Source: an uncultured Eubacteriales bacterium
Lineage (GTDB): Bacteria > Bacillota > Clostridia > Oscillospirales > Oscillospiraceae
Assembly (NCBI GenBank): GCA_949283375.1
Contig: CASDSM010000032.1
Span: forward strand, 1 to 64,000
Direction: 5' to 3'
DNA length: 64,000 nt
Shown here piece after piece: positions 33,026-42,072 of the stretch (position 1 is its first letter; every line of letters starts with the position of its first letter). The notes below the pieces were generated by a model. It worked only from the letters and a program-made list of their open reading frames with translations. It searched no databases and was not told where the DNA came from. Made by a program: the position numbers and the translations under genes.

Positions 33026-33604
33026 TCAGCTGTCCAGCCACTGGAGATGCTGGAAGGGGAAGAAGACGCAGACCGCCTCTCCGACCACGTACCCCTCCTC
33101 CACCAGGCCCAGATCATAGGTGAAGCGGCTGTCGGTGGAGTGGTTGCGGTTGTCTCCCATCACGAACAGGCAGTCCTCCGGCACGTCGATGCTGGTCACA
33201 TCCCCGACCGGGAGCATGGGGTCGGTCTCCTCCAGGTTGATATAGTCCTCCTCCAGCCGGACGCCGTCGACATAGACGGCGTTTTCCTCATAGTCCAGCT
33301 CCACCGTCTGGCCGCCGGTGGCGATCACCCGCTTGACGATGGTCTGCTGGATGGTCGGCGTCTCCTTGTGAACCACCACAATGTCCCCCGCCTCCGGGGT
33401 ATACTGAAAGCGCCAGGCGATCATCAGGTCTCCGTTGTGCAGCGTGGGATACATCGAGTCGCCCACCACGACAATGAGCTGGGCAAAAAAGTGGAAGAGC
33501 AGGATGACCACGGCGAGCACAACGGCCAGCAGGCGCAGCTCCTGATAGATCTCCGCCTGCCAGCCGGGCACCTTTCCGTCCGCCGGCTGCTTCTCTCTGG
33601 ACAT
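33026..33604 (-). CDS. lepB: Signal peptidase I
   Basis: The 192 aa protein has an N-terminal membrane segment (about residues 24-46), the catalytic serine in GDSMYPTL (S50), the catalytic lysine in KRVIATGG (K91), and the GDNRNHSTDSR box near the end. It removes signal peptides outside the membrane. I start it at ATG 33604 (GGGGGG upstream); the longer reading to 33730 lies in the upstream gene. Confidence 0.95.
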   Translation of the reverse strand: MSREKQPADGKVPGWQAEIYQELRLLAVVLAVVILLFHFFAQLIVVVGDSMYPTLHNGDLMIAWRFQYTPEAGDIVVVHKETPTIQQTIVKRVIATGGQTVELDYEENAVYVDGVRLEEDYINLEETDPMLPVGDVTSIDVPEDCLFVMGDNRNHSTDSRFTYDLGLVEEGYVVGEAVCVFFPFQHLQWLDS

Positions 33605-33626
33605 GAAGTTTCCCCCCTCCGCGCGG

Positions 33627-34406
33627 TCAGTCCCGCAGCGCGACCGGACGGACGGACAGGCACCGCTTTTGCTCCGGGTCCACGGTGAACACCGCGCCCT
33701 CCAGCTTGCACGGGCCGTCCGCCGCCTCATAGCGCTGCGGCAGGCCGCCGAGAAATTTGTTGATGGACTGCTCCGGCCGGATGCCGAGGATGGACCTAGC
33801 CGGGCCGGTCATGCCGAGGTCGGTGAGGTAGCCCGTCCCGCGCGGCAGAACCTGCGCGTCCGCGGTTGGGACGTGGGTGTGCGTCCCCCAGACGGCAGCG
33901 GCGCGCCCGTCGAGATACCAGCCCAGCGCCAGCTTCTCGCTCGTCGCCTCGGCGTGAAAATCCACCAGCACCAGATCCGCCTCCGCCTGTTTCAGCAGCC
34001 GGTCGGCGGTGGTGAAGGGGTTTTCCACGTTGGGGTCCATATTCACCCGGCCCACCAGGTTGAGCACGCCGATGCGCAGTCCCCGCGGCCCGTCAAAGAC
34101 ACCCCAGCCCCGTCCCGGCACCCGCCAGGAATAGTTGGCCGGGCGCAGCATCCGCGGACTGCGCTCCAGAAAATCCGTAATCTTCAGCTTGCCCCAGGTG
34201 TGGTTGCCCAGGGTGATGACGTCGGCACCGGCGTCCAGAATGGCCTCCGCCTGCCAGGGCAGCAGGCCGCAGCCGGCGGCGTTTTCCCCGTTGACGACGG
34301 TAAAATCGATCTTCTCCTCCCGCTGCAGCGGGCGCAGGCGGCGGCTCAGGCAGTCCAGACCCGCCTCGGAGACGACGTCTCCCACCGCCAGGATTGACAC
34401 GGTCAT
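33627..34406 (-). CDS. ymdB: YmdB-family metallophosphoesterase
   Basis: The 259 aa protein has the YmdB pattern: VGDVVSEAGLDCL, FTVVNGENAAGCGLL, ITLGNHTW, VDFHAEATSEK and GTHTHVPTAD, the residues that bind two metals. The family hydrolyses 2',3'-cyclic nucleotides and affects biofilm and sporulation in Bacillus. In B. subtilis it is often next to rny; here it lies upstream of lepB. ATG 34406 has GGAGAG upstream. Confidence 0.93.
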   Translation of the reverse strand: MTVSILAVGDVVSEAGLDCLSRRLRPLQREEKIDFTVVNGENAAGCGLLPWQAEAILDAGADVITLGNHTWGKLKITDFLERSPRMLRPANYSWRVPGRGWGVFDGPRGLRIGVLNLVGRVNMDPNVENPFTTADRLLKQAEADLVLVDFHAEATSEKLALGWYLDGRAAAVWGTHTHVPTADAQVLPRGTGYLTDLGMTGPARSILGIRPEQSINKFLGGLPQRYEAADGPCKLEGAVFTVDPEQKRCLSVRPVALRD

Positions 34407-34499
34407 AGGTATTCTCTCCGTTTCCGGTCGTTTGCGGCAACGCCGGCCGGGCGGGACATCCCCGAACAGGGAGGCGTCCCGGTCCGCACCGGCGTGCAA

Positions 34500-35858
34500 T
34501 CAGTTTTTCAGGCTGTGCAGCGGGGCGGGGATGCGCCCGCCGCGGCTGATAAAGTCCTCCGCAGAGCCGCGGTGGACCGGCATGACAGGGGCCGAGCCGA
34601 GCAGGCCGCCCATCTCCACCGTGTCCCCCACCCGCTTGCCGGGGGCGGGGATGATGCGCACGGCGGTGGTCTTGTTGTTCACCATGCCGATGGCCGCCTC
34701 ATCGGCAATGATGGCGGCGATGGTGGCGGCGGTGGTGTCGCCGGGGACGGCGATCATGTCCAGGCCGACCGAACAGACGCAGGTCATCGCCTCCAGCTTG
34801 TCCAGCGTCAGCGCGCCGGAGGAGGCGGCGGCGATCATCCCCTCGTCCTCCGAGACGGGGATGAACGCGCCGGAGAGGCCGCCGACGTGGCTCGAGGCCA
34901 TGACGCCACCCTTCTTCACCGCGTCGTTGAGCAGGGCGAGGGCGGCGGTGGTGCCGTGGGTGCCGCAGACCTCCAGGCCCATCTCCTCCAGGATGCGGGC
35001 GACCGAGTCGCCCACGGCGGGCGTCGGGGCGAGCGAGAGGTCCACGATGCCAAACGGCGTGTCCAGCCGGGCGCTCGCCTCGCGGGCGACGAGCTGGCCC
35101 ATCCGGGTGATGCGGAAGGCGGTCTTCTTCACCGTCTCCGCCACCACGTCAAAGGGCTGGCCCTTGACCGACTGCAGCGCGTGATAGACCACGCCGGGGC
35201 CGGAGACGCCGACGTTGATGACGCTCTCCGCCTCGCCCACGCCGTGGAAGGCGCCGGCCATAAAGGGGTTGTCCTCCACCGCGTTGCAGAAGACCACCAG
35301 CTTCGCGCAGCCGAAGCCGTCGCGGTCGGCGGTGCGCTGGGCGGTCTTCTTGACCACCTGGCCCATGGTGCGCACGGCGTCCATATTGATGCCCGCGCGG
35401 GTGGAGCCGACGTTGACGCTCGCGCAGACCAGCTCGGTCTCCGCCAGCGCCTCCGGAATGGCGTTCATCAGCTTGCGGTCCGCCTCCGTCAGCCCCTTTT
35501 GCACCAGGGCGGAGTAGCCGCCGATGAAGTTCACCCCGCAGGTGCGTGCGGCGCGGTCAAGGGCCTTGGCGAACGGGACGTAGTCCGCCGTCTCACAGCC
35601 CGCGGTCACCAGGGCGATGGGGGTGACGGAGATGCGCTTGTTGACGATGGGGATGCCAAACTCCGTCTCAATCGCCTCGCCGGTGGGCACCAGCCGCTCG
35701 GCCCTGCGGCAGATCTTGTCGTAGATCTTGCGGCAGCAGACCTCCGGGTCGGCGTCGGCGCAGGAGAGGAGGGAGATGCCCATCGTGATGGTCCGAATGT
35801 CCAGATGCTGCTGGTCGATCATCTGGATGGTCTGCATGATCTCATTTCTGCTCAGCAT
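34500..35858 (-). CDS. PFL-family protein (UPF0210 / DUF711)
   Basis: The 452 aa protein has the family's conserved stretches ([12 protein letters not shown] near the start, [47 protein letters not shown]). It always occurs next to a small ACT-domain gene, as here (35867-36136, eight bases away). Function unknown; the ACT partner suggests binding of an amino acid. Confidence 0.93.
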   Translation of the reverse strand: MLSRNEIMQTIQMIDQQHLDIRTITMGISLLSCADADPEVCCRKIYDKICRRAERLVPTGEAIETEFGIPIVNKRISVTPIALVTAGCETADYVPFAKALDRAARTCGVNFIGGYSALVQKGLTEADRKLMNAIPEALAETELVCASVNVGSTRAGINMDAVRTMGQVVKKTAQRTADRDGFGCAKLVVFCNAVEDNPFMAGAFHGVGEAESVINVGVSGPGVVYHALQSVKGQPFDVVAETVKKTAFRITRMGQLVAREASARLDTPFGIVDLSLAPTPAVGDSVARILEEMGLEVCGTHGTTAALALLNDAVKKGGVMASSHVGGLSGAFIPVSEDEGMIAAASSGALTLDKLEAMTCVCSVGLDMIAVPGDTTAATIAAIIADEAAIGMVNNKTTAVRIIPAPGKRVGDTVEMGGLLGSAPVMPVHRGSAEDFISRGGRIPAPLHSLKN

Positions 35859-35866
35859 GGCGGACC

Positions 35867-36136
35867 TCAGATTCTGTGCATCGCGTTGAAGATGTCTTCC
35901 CGCTGGATGTGGATGCTCAGCGCGCGCTGCTCCCCCTCTTGGGCCAGCAGCTGCGCCAGCTCGGCAAAGGGCAGCTCGCTCTCGGTGGTATCCACCATCA
36001 TAATCATGGTGAAATAGTCCTGCAGGACGGTCTGGCTGATATCCAGCACGTTGATCTGGTTTTTGGCCAGCAGAGCGGTGACATCGGCGATGATGCCCAC
36101 CCGGTCCTGTCCGATGACGGTGACGATGGCTCGCAT
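35867..36136 (-). CDS. ACT-domain protein (UPF0237)
   Basis: The 89 aa protein is a single ACT domain ([27 protein letters not shown]). Pairing with the PFL gene is conserved in Firmicutes. It probably senses a small ligand such as an amino acid. Confidence 0.93.
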   Translation of the reverse strand: MRAIVTVIGQDRVGIIADVTALLAKNQINVLDISQTVLQDYFTMIMMVDTTESELPFAELAQLLAQEGEQRALSIHIQREDIFNAMHRI

Positions 36137-36176
36137 AATCGTTTCGTTCCTTTCTATGAACGGACGGGCCGGGCGG

Positions 36177-36761
36177 TTACGCCTGCAGCTCGTCCAGACT
36201 CAGCTCAAAGCTGGGCAGATAGTGAATCAGGAAATATTGCAGCGCCGGCAGCGGATTTTCCGCCAGCGCCCGGTAGGTCTGCTCCTTGGCCAGCCTGAAC
36301 TCGCGGTTGCCGGCCTTGAGCTCCTCGACGCATTTCAGGTAGGCCGAGAGCTTATCCGCCGCCTTGACCAGCGCGCGGACCTCCCCCTCCTCCGGCTGGA
36401 GCAGCGGGGCATACTGGCCGCGCAGCTCCTCCGGCAGCATCTCCAGCAGCCGCCGGGCCGCCGCGTCCTCCACCTGCTGGTAGGAGGCGCGGATATTGGG
36501 GTTGTCATATTTGATCGGGGTGGGCAGGTCGCCGGTGAGAATCTCGGTCGCGTCGTGGTAGAGCGCGGCGAGGGCCACCTGGCCCGGGTCCACCGCGCCG
36601 CCGTAGTAGGTGTTCTGGATGACGGCCAGCGCGTGGGCGAGCACGGCCACCATGTGCGAGTGCTCCTGGATGTTCTCGCGGGAGGTGTTGCGCATCAGCG
36701 CCCAGCGGTCGATGTAGCGCATCCGGGCGATCAGGGCAAAAAAAGCGTTTTCTCTTGCCAT
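36177..36761 (-). CDS. yfbR: HD-domain 5'-deoxynucleotidase, YfbR type
   Basis: The 194 aa product matches YfbR-type HD hydrolases: RWALMRNTSRENIQEHSHMV, then LYHDATEILTGDLPTPIKY and VKAADKLSAYLKC. It should dephosphorylate deoxynucleoside 5'-monophosphates. The ATG at 36761 directly follows the stop of the HPr-like gene. Confidence 0.88.
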   Translation of the reverse strand: MARENAFFALIARMRYIDRWALMRNTSRENIQEHSHMVAVLAHALAVIQNTYYGGAVDPGQVALAALYHDATEILTGDLPTPIKYDNPNIRASYQQVEDAAARRLLEMLPEELRGQYAPLLQPEEGEVRALVKAADKLSAYLKCVEELKAGNREFRLAKEQTYRALAENPLPALQYFLIHYLPSFELSLDELQA

Positions 36762-37010
36762 TTAGCTCTCGCGCTCCACCTGGAAGGGCAGGCTCTTCTC
36801 CTCAAAGTCTGCCACCTCCTCCGGCGTGCCGTGCACGACGATCTCCACCGGCGCGGACAGGTCGATGGAAAACAGGCCCATGATGGACTTGCCGTCCACC
36901 ACATAGCGGCCGGAGCAGACGTCGATGTCGCAGGAGATCTGGTTGGTCATGGCGATGAAGGCCTTCACCCGGTCGATCGAGTTCAGATTGGCCCAAATTC
37001 TCTTCTTCAT
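36762..37010 (-). CDS. HPr-like protein lacking the catalytic histidine
   Basis: The 82 aa product keeps the regulatory serine block of HPr (VVDGKSIMGLFSIDLS) but at the place of the phosphorylated His15 (GLHARPA in HPr) it has SIDRVKA. It therefore cannot carry PTS phosphate. The serine may still be phosphorylated, as in the Crh protein of Bacillus. It heads an operon with yfbR, ACT and PFL genes, under the promoter at 37234-37262. Confidence 0.85.
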   Translation of the reverse strand: MKKRIWANLNSIDRVKAFIAMTNQISCDIDVCSGRYVVDGKSIMGLFSIDLSAPVEIVVHGTPEEVADFEEKSLPFQVERES

Positions 37011-37233
37011 AGCGGCAGCTCCTTTCCGTCCCGCCCGGCGGGCGGGATAAGAGATGACCCGGACAGCCGCGCAGGTTCCGGCGGTTTCCGGGGTGTACAG
37101 AATCGTAAAAATTCGCTATAATAATGCCTGCTGCATCCGCCGCAAGGCGGCAGGTGCGCGCATTTCCCATCTCCGCCAGTTCCGGCGGCCGGTCTGCGCG
37201 GCGCGGGTCCCTCAGGGACAATGCGCCTCTTTC

Positions 37234-37262
37234 ATTATAAGGTCCGGCCTATTCAATTGCAA
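37234..37262 (-). promoter_or_regulatory. Leftward promoter of the HPr-like operon
   Basis: On the minus strand TTGCAA (37262-37257), 17 bases, TATAAT (37239-37234). The leader to ATG 37010 is about 220 bases. The promoter overlaps the upstream part of the mtaB gene's leader; a weak rightward candidate with TATAAT at 37117-37122 could serve mtaB. Confidence 0.7.
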
Positions 37263-37281
37263 GGGAGAGAGCTACAAAAAA

Positions 37282-38571
37282 ATGCGATTCGCCATCTATA
37301 CCCTTGGCTGTAAAGTCAATCAGTACGAAAGCCAGGCGATGGAGTCCATCCTGCGCGGCGCGGGGCACACCCTCGTGGACGTGGAGGAGGATGCGGACCT
37401 CTATCTGGTCAACACCTGCTCCGTCACCGCCGTGAGCGACAAAAAGTCCCGTCAGGTGATCCGCCGCCTGCGCCGGGAGCGCCCGGAGGCAGTGATCGCC
37501 GTGTGCGGCTGCTATACCCAGGCAAAGCCGCAGGAGGCCGCCGGTCTCGGCGTGGACCTCGTCTCGGGCACCGGGGACCGACTCGCCTTTCTCGAGCAGG
37601 TGCAGTCCCTCGTGCGACAGCGCGAGGCGCGCGTGGCGGTGGACGACCCCTTCCGCCGCCGCACCTTTGAGGTCCTTCCCGCCGGCGGGCTGGAGGGGCG
37701 GACGCGGGCGATGCTGAAGGTGCAGGACGGCTGCCGCAACTTCTGCGCCTACTGCATCATCCCCTACACCCGCGGCGCGCTGCGCTCCGAACCCCCGGAG
37801 ACGGCCCGGGAGCAGGCCATCGCCCTGGCTGAGGCGGGCTACAGCGAGATCGTCCTCACCGGCATCGAGATCTCCTCCTGGGGAGCGGAGTGGAAGAGCG
37901 GCCTGCATCTGATCGACCTGGTGGAGACGGTCTGCCGCGCGGTCCCCGATGTGCGCATCCGGCTGGGCAGTCTGGAGCCGCGGACGATTACAGAGGAGTT
38001 CTGCCGCCGGGCGAGTGCGCTTGCGAACCTCTGCCCGCACTTCCACCTCTCGCTCCAGTCCGGCTGTGACGCGACTCTCGCGCGGATGCGCCGCCGGTAC
38101 GGCACGGAGCGCTATCTGGAGTCCTGCGCCCTCCTGCGGCAGTGGTTTGACCGGCCGGCGATCACCACCGACCTGATCGTGGGCTTTCCCGGAGAGACGG
38201 AGGAGGAGTTTGCCGCCACCCTTGCCTTCCTCGAGCGCGCCCGCTTTGCCGGGATGCACATCTTCCCCTACTCCCGCCGCCCGGGCACCCCGGCGGCCTC
38301 CATGCCGGACCAGGTGCCCAATGCTGTCAAGGAGGCGCGCGCCCACCGCGCCGCGGACGTCGCCCGCCGCCTGCAGGAGGAATATCTCTCCGGCTGGATG
38401 GGGCAGACCCTCCCCGTGCTGCTGGAGGAGGCGCGCGGCGGCCTCTGGCGCGGCCACGCCCCCAACTACGCCGAGGTCTGCGTCCCGGGCGAGGGGGACC
38501 TGCACAACGTGTCCGTCTCCGTCCGGATCGACCGGGTGGAGGACGGGCGGCTGATCGGCCAGATCATCTGA
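37282..38571 (+). CDS. mtaB: tRNA methylthiotransferase MtaB
   Basis: The 429 aa protein has an N-terminal methylthiotransferase domain (TLGCKVNQYESQAMESIL, VNTCSVTAVSDKKSRQ, CGCYTQ) that binds one Fe-S cluster by three cysteines, then a radical SAM core with CRNFCAYCIIPYTRG and a C-terminal TRAM. It adds methylthio groups to t6A37 of tRNAs. I start it at ATG 37282 (MRFAIYTLGCKVNQ); the upstream open frame to 37054 lacks coding character. Confidence 0.95.
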   Translation: MRFAIYTLGCKVNQYESQAMESILRGAGHTLVDVEEDADLYLVNTCSVTAVSDKKSRQVIRRLRRERPEAVIAVCGCYTQAKPQEAAGLGVDLVSGTGDRLAFLEQVQSLVRQREARVAVDDPFRRRTFEVLPAGGLEGRTRAMLKVQDGCRNFCAYCIIPYTRGALRSEPPETAREQAIALAEAGYSEIVLTGIEISSWGAEWKSGLHLIDLVETVCRAVPDVRIRLGSLEPRTITEEFCRRASALANLCPHFHLSLQSGCDATLARMRRRYGTERYLESCALLRQWFDRPAITTDLIVGFPGETEEEFAATLAFLERARFAGMHIFPYSRRPGTPAASMPDQVPNAVKEARAHRAADVARRLQEEYLSGWMGQTLPVLLEEARGGLWRGHAPNYAEVCVPGEGDLHNVSVSVRIDRVEDGRLIGQII

Positions 38572-38681
38572 GCCGCGCCAAATTTTGCCACGGATAGCCG
38601 GTCTCCCACCACGTCATACTAATCCCACCTGACAGAGGCTTGTCCGGCGGCGCTCTGCGCCGTCTCGTGGGAGGTTTTCGT

Positions 38682-39368
38682 ATGACAGACAGACGGCGCG
38701 CCGCCCGGGGGATCACCGCCCTCGCGCTGGCGCTCGGTATACTCTTCATCCTCGGCGCGACGGTCCACAGCGCCTACGCCGCCACCTACCGGCAGGGTTC
38801 CTCCGGAGAGGCGGTGCGCACCATCCAGACCAAGCTCCAGCGTTGGGGGTACTATGACGGCGCGGTGGATGGGATCTACGGCAGCGCCACGGTGGAGGCG
38901 GTGAAGTATTTTCAGCGTGCCAACGGCCTGACCGCCGACGGCGTGGCCGGCCCGGCGACCCTGCGCGCCCTCGGCATGGAGGCGGAGGCGGACTCCGGCG
39001 GCGGCGCGCAGGTGGGCAGCGGCGACCTCGCCCTGCTCGCCCGGGTGATCTCCGCCGAGGCGCGGGGGGAGCCGTACAACGGACAGGTCGCGGTGGGAGC
39101 GGTCATCCTCAACCGGGTGGCCCACCCCTCCTTCCCCAACACCATCTCCGGCGTGGTCTATGAGCCGGGGGCGTTCAGCTGCATGCTCGACGGGCAGTTT
39201 GACGAGCCGGTGGCGGACTCCGCCTATCAGGCCGCGCGTGATGCCCTCAACGGTGTGGACCCCACCGGCGGGGCGATCTACTACTTCAACCCCGCCACCG
39301 CCACCAGCGCGTGGATCTGGAGCAGGCCGCTCATCACGGTGATCGGCAGCCACCGGTTCTGCTCGTGA
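38682..39368 (+). CDS. sleB: SleB-type spore cortex-lytic enzyme
   Basis: The 228 aa product has a signal-type segment (about residues 8-32, ending YAATYRQG), a peptidoglycan-binding domain (GSSGEAVRTIQTKLQRWGYY...) and a hydrolase-2 (SleB) domain with ARVISAEARGEPYNGQVAVGAVILNRV and GAFSCMLDGQF. It breaks spore cortex during germination, so the host is a spore former. ATG 38682 has GGGAGG upstream. Usually followed by ypeB, which is absent here. Confidence 0.93.
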   Translation: MTDRRRAARGITALALALGILFILGATVHSAYAATYRQGSSGEAVRTIQTKLQRWGYYDGAVDGIYGSATVEAVKYFQRANGLTADGVAGPATLRALGMEAEADSGGGAQVGSGDLALLARVISAEARGEPYNGQVAVGAVILNRVAHPSFPNTISGVVYEPGAFSCMLDGQFDEPVADSAYQAARDALNGVDPTGGAIYYFNPATATSAWIWSRPLITVIGSHRFCS

Positions 39369-39386
39369 AATCTGATTCTTACAGTG

Positions 39387-39416
39387 CCCGGAGGACCCAT
39401 ATCCTCCGGGCCGCTT
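39387..39416 (+). terminator. Terminator of sleB
   Basis: CCCGGAGGA pairs with TCCTCCGGG around a six-base loop, followed by CCGCTTT. Located 18 bases after the sleB stop. Confidence 0.7.
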
Positions 39417-39538
39417 TAGATAGAAAAGTGACTCTCCTCTGCGCGGTCTTCTTGCAAAGCGGCCGCCCCTATGATATTCTTTTGGTAAGAGTATTTCCCT
39501 ATGACAAACAGATTTTGATGAGAAGGGAGAAGTCGCCC

Positions 39539-41194
39539 ATGACCACGACCAAGCCGGTGATCGTCATCGGTCACAAGAATCCGGACACCGACTCCATCTG
39601 CGCGGCCATCTGCTACGCGCAGCTCAAGCGGAAGCTTACCGGAAACGAATACATCCCCTGCCGCGCCGGGCAGCTCAACGGCGAGACGAAATATGTCCTC
39701 GAGCACTTCGGCATCGAGACGCCCCGCCTGGTGGAGTCACTCGAGCCGCGCATCTCCGACGTGCAGTACCGCCAGGTGGGCGGCATCAGCGCCCACCTCT
39801 CCCTGAAGCGGGCGTGGGAGTACATGCGTGACAACAACATCCAGACCATCCCGGTCGTGGAGGAGCACAACCAGCTGCGCGGCATCCTCACGTTGGGCGA
39901 CGTGGCACGCTTCTACATGGAGGACCAGGACGCCAACGCCCTGGCGGAGGCCAGGACCAGCTACCGCAATATCGTCGATGCGCTGGGCGGCGAGATGGTG
40001 GTGGGCGACCTGGAGGGCCATTTCACCGAGGGCAAGGTGGTGGTCGCCGCCGCCAACCCCGACGTGATGGAGGACTACATCGCCGAGCATGACCTCGTCA
40101 TCCTCGGCAACCGCTACGAGTCCCAGCTCTGCTCCATCGAGATGAAGGCGGGCTGCATCGTTGTCGGCCTCGGCTCCAAGGTCTCGCGCACGATCCAGAA
40201 GCTGGCTGCGGAGGCCAACTGTGCCATCATCGCCTCCCCGCTGGACACCTACGCCTGCTCCAAGGTGATCAATCAGGCGGTGCCGGTGCGCCATGTGATG
40301 CGCACGAAGGGGCTCATCACCTTCCGCTATGACGACCTCGTCTCCGATGTGAAGGCGGCGGTCTCCAAAAAGCGGGTGCGCTACTTCCCCATCCTGGACA
40401 GCTCCGGGGCCTATATGGGACTGATCTCCCAGCGCAACCTGCTGGACATGGAGCACCAGCAGGTCATCCTGGTGGACCACAACGAGAAGGACCAGGCGGT
40501 GGACGGCATCCGCTCGGCCGAGGTGGTGGAGGTGATCGACCACCACCGCATCGACGCGGTGGAGACCAGCAACCCCATCTACTTCCGCAACCAGCCCCTC
40601 GGCTGCACCTGCACCATCGTCGCGCTGATGTATCAGGAAAATCAGGTGGAAATCGACCCCACCACCGCCGGACTGCTCTGCTCGGCCATCCTGTCTGACA
40701 CCCTGATGTTCCGCTCCCCCACCTGCACCATCATCGACCAGCAGGTGGCCAAAATGCTCGCCGGGATCGCCGGGATCGACATCACTGAGCACGCCACCGC
40801 TATGTTCAACGCTGGCTCCCGTCTGGGGGACCGCTCCCCGGACGAGATCTTCCACATGGACTACAAGCCCTACAGCGCTGCCGGGAAGAGCCTCGCCGTG
40901 GCCCAGGTGGCCAGCGTCAGCCGGAGCGAGCTGCGCCGCCTGCGCGAGATCATGATCCCCTACCTGAAGAATCTCCTGCCCACCTCCGGGCTGGACATGC
41001 TCTTTTTGATGCTCACCAATATCATCGACGAGACCACCGAGCTCCTCTTCGCCGGCGCAGGGGCGCAGGACGTTGTGCGCGCCGCCTTCCACCGCGACTG
41101 TGAGGAGAACAGCGTCCTGCTGCCCGGCGTGGTGAGCCGGAAGAAGCAGATGATGAGTCCCCTCATCGGCGCCATCGAGGAGGCCGGGGAGTGA
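39539..41194 (+). CDS. CBS/DRTGG-type manganese inorganic pyrophosphatase
   Basis: The 551 aa protein has the DHH phosphatase core of family II pyrophosphatases (VIGHKNPDTDSICAAICYA at the start, VDHNEKDQAVDG and IDHHRID later), interrupted by a long insert with two CBS segments and a DRTGG domain (residues about 70-300). This is the regulated CBS-PPase layout: nucleotides such as AMP bind the CBS part and change activity. The start ATG 39539 has AAGGGAGA upstream. Confidence 0.93.
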   Translation: MTTTKPVIVIGHKNPDTDSICAAICYAQLKRKLTGNEYIPCRAGQLNGETKYVLEHFGIETPRLVESLEPRISDVQYRQVGGISAHLSLKRAWEYMRDNNIQTIPVVEEHNQLRGILTLGDVARFYMEDQDANALAEARTSYRNIVDALGGEMVVGDLEGHFTEGKVVVAAANPDVMEDYIAEHDLVILGNRYESQLCSIEMKAGCIVVGLGSKVSRTIQKLAAEANCAIIASPLDTYACSKVINQAVPVRHVMRTKGLITFRYDDLVSDVKAAVSKKRVRYFPILDSSGAYMGLISQRNLLDMEHQQVILVDHNEKDQAVDGIRSAEVVEVIDHHRIDAVETSNPIYFRNQPLGCTCTIVALMYQENQVEIDPTTAGLLCSAILSDTLMFRSPTCTIIDQQVAKMLAGIAGIDITEHATAMFNAGSRLGDRSPDEIFHMDYKPYSAAGKSLAVAQVASVSRSELRRLREIMIPYLKNLLPTSGLDMLFLMLTNIIDETTELLFAGAGAQDVVRAAFHRDCEENSVLLPGVVSRKKQMMSPLIGAIEEAGE

Positions 41195-41258
41195 CGGGGC
41201 GGTTAGCACTTCACAATTCGTTCAAAAATTGTTTTTGATTCCTTCACCATTTCCACTC

Positions 41259-41297
41259 TCATACCCGGTATGATATCAGTGTCAGGAGCAAGAACAT
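41259..41297 (-). CDS. Possible 12-aa hydrophobic peptide
   Basis: ATG 41297 is preceded by GAGGGAGG at ideal spacing and opens a 12-codon frame, MFLLLTLISYRV, ending in TGA. A GC-rich hairpin lies 45 bases upstream. The ribosome site is the best argument that it is translated; no promoter is evident. It could be a membrane-active peptide or chance. Confidence 0.3.
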   Translation of the reverse strand: MFLLLTLISYRV

Positions 41298-41338
41298 CAA
41301 AAACACCTCCCTCTCTTTTCTTCTTTCTTTTGTTGGGT

Positions 41339-41377
41339 ACGGCGCGCCGGAAAACCGGTGCGCCGTATCATTTTGGG
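41339..41377 (+). terminator. Hairpin downstream of pyrophosphatase gene
   Basis: ACGGCGCGCCGG and CCGGTGCGCCGT form a 12-bp stem around AAAA (one G-T pair), followed by ATCATTTTGG. It may terminate the pyrophosphatase transcript, though it lies 145 bases after the stop. Confidence 0.5.
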
Positions 41378-41544
41378 CACAGACAGCCGCTACCGCCGCC
41401 TGCGCCCGGACGGGAGGGCTTCCCTTTCTTTTTCCAGCTTCGACCTTTTTCGACCAAATCCGGTGCGATGGCGTGCTATACTCAACGGGAGCCGAACGCC
41501 TGCCGCCTCTGGGGGCAGAGATTCGGCTCCCGTTGAGGATCCTC

Positions 41545-42072
41545 TCATCCATAGCCAAAGAGCCAGCGCACCGCCCAGGCCGCCGCCAGAAAGCCGGCCA
41601 GATCCCCGCACAGGGCGGCCGGGATGGCGTGGCGGGTCCGCCGCACGCCGGCGGCGCCGAAATAGACGCCGATGATATAGAAGGTGGTCTCGCTCGAGCC
41701 GAGCATCACCGCCACCGTCCGCCCCACCAGCGAGTCGGGGCCATAGCGCTCCATCAGCTCCGCGCCCACACCGAGCGCCCCGCTGCCGCTTACCGGCCGC
41801 ACCAGGAGCAGCGCCGCCGTCTCCGGCGGGATGCCCAGCCGCTCCAGCGCGGGCACAAGCGCTGTGCCCAGCCACTCCAGAAAGCCGGCGGCGCGCAGCA
41901 TGGAGATCGCCGTCATCAGCGCGATGAGGGACGGCAGGATGCCGAGCAGGATGCGCAGCCCCTCCCCCGCCCCCGTCCCAAGCGCGCGGTAGACATCCAC
42001 CCCGCGCGCAAGGCCGGTCCCGGCCGCCAGCAGCAGGAGCATGGGCGCCAGCCACGCCGTCCAGCCGCTCAC
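41545..42072 (-). CDS. spmB: Spore maturation protein B
   Basis: The 175 aa membrane protein matches SpmB (nucleoside-recognition domain family): hydrophobic helices with LLGILPSLIALMTAISMLRAAG and VAVMLGSSETTFYIIGVYFGAAG, the conserved SSETTFY box. It is needed for spore dehydration and overlaps spmA by four bases. Confidence 0.92.
   Translation of the reverse strand: MSGWTAWLAPMLLLLAAGTGLARGVDVYRALGTGAGEGLRILLGILPSLIALMTAISMLRAAGFLEWLGTALVPALERLGIPPETAALLLVRPVSGSGALGVGAELMERYGPDSLVGRTVAVMLGSSETTFYIIGVYFGAAGVRRTRHAIPAALCGDLAGFLAAAWAVRWLFGYG

Larger units (their letters stand above)
41195..41544. other. Intergenic region with two hairpins and a micro-ORF
   Basis: Between the pyrophosphatase stop and the spmB stop. 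It holds GGCGCGCCGG/CCGGTGCGCC hairpin (41340-41368, followed by ATCATTTTGG on plus), a 16-bp stem pairing 41481-41496 with 41522-41537 after spmB, and a leftward 12-codon ORF at 41259-41297. No larger gene is convincing. Confidence 0.6.

Noticed and set aside
39737..41209. 490 aa minus-strand frame opposite the pyrophosphatase
   Set aside because: Antisense shadow of a certain gene, rich in His/Gly/Asp/Val, no start context.
41481..41537. Hairpin after spmB as an intrinsic terminator
   Set aside because: The stem of 16 bp is perfect but there is no T tract on either strand, so I list it only as structure in the intergenic region.
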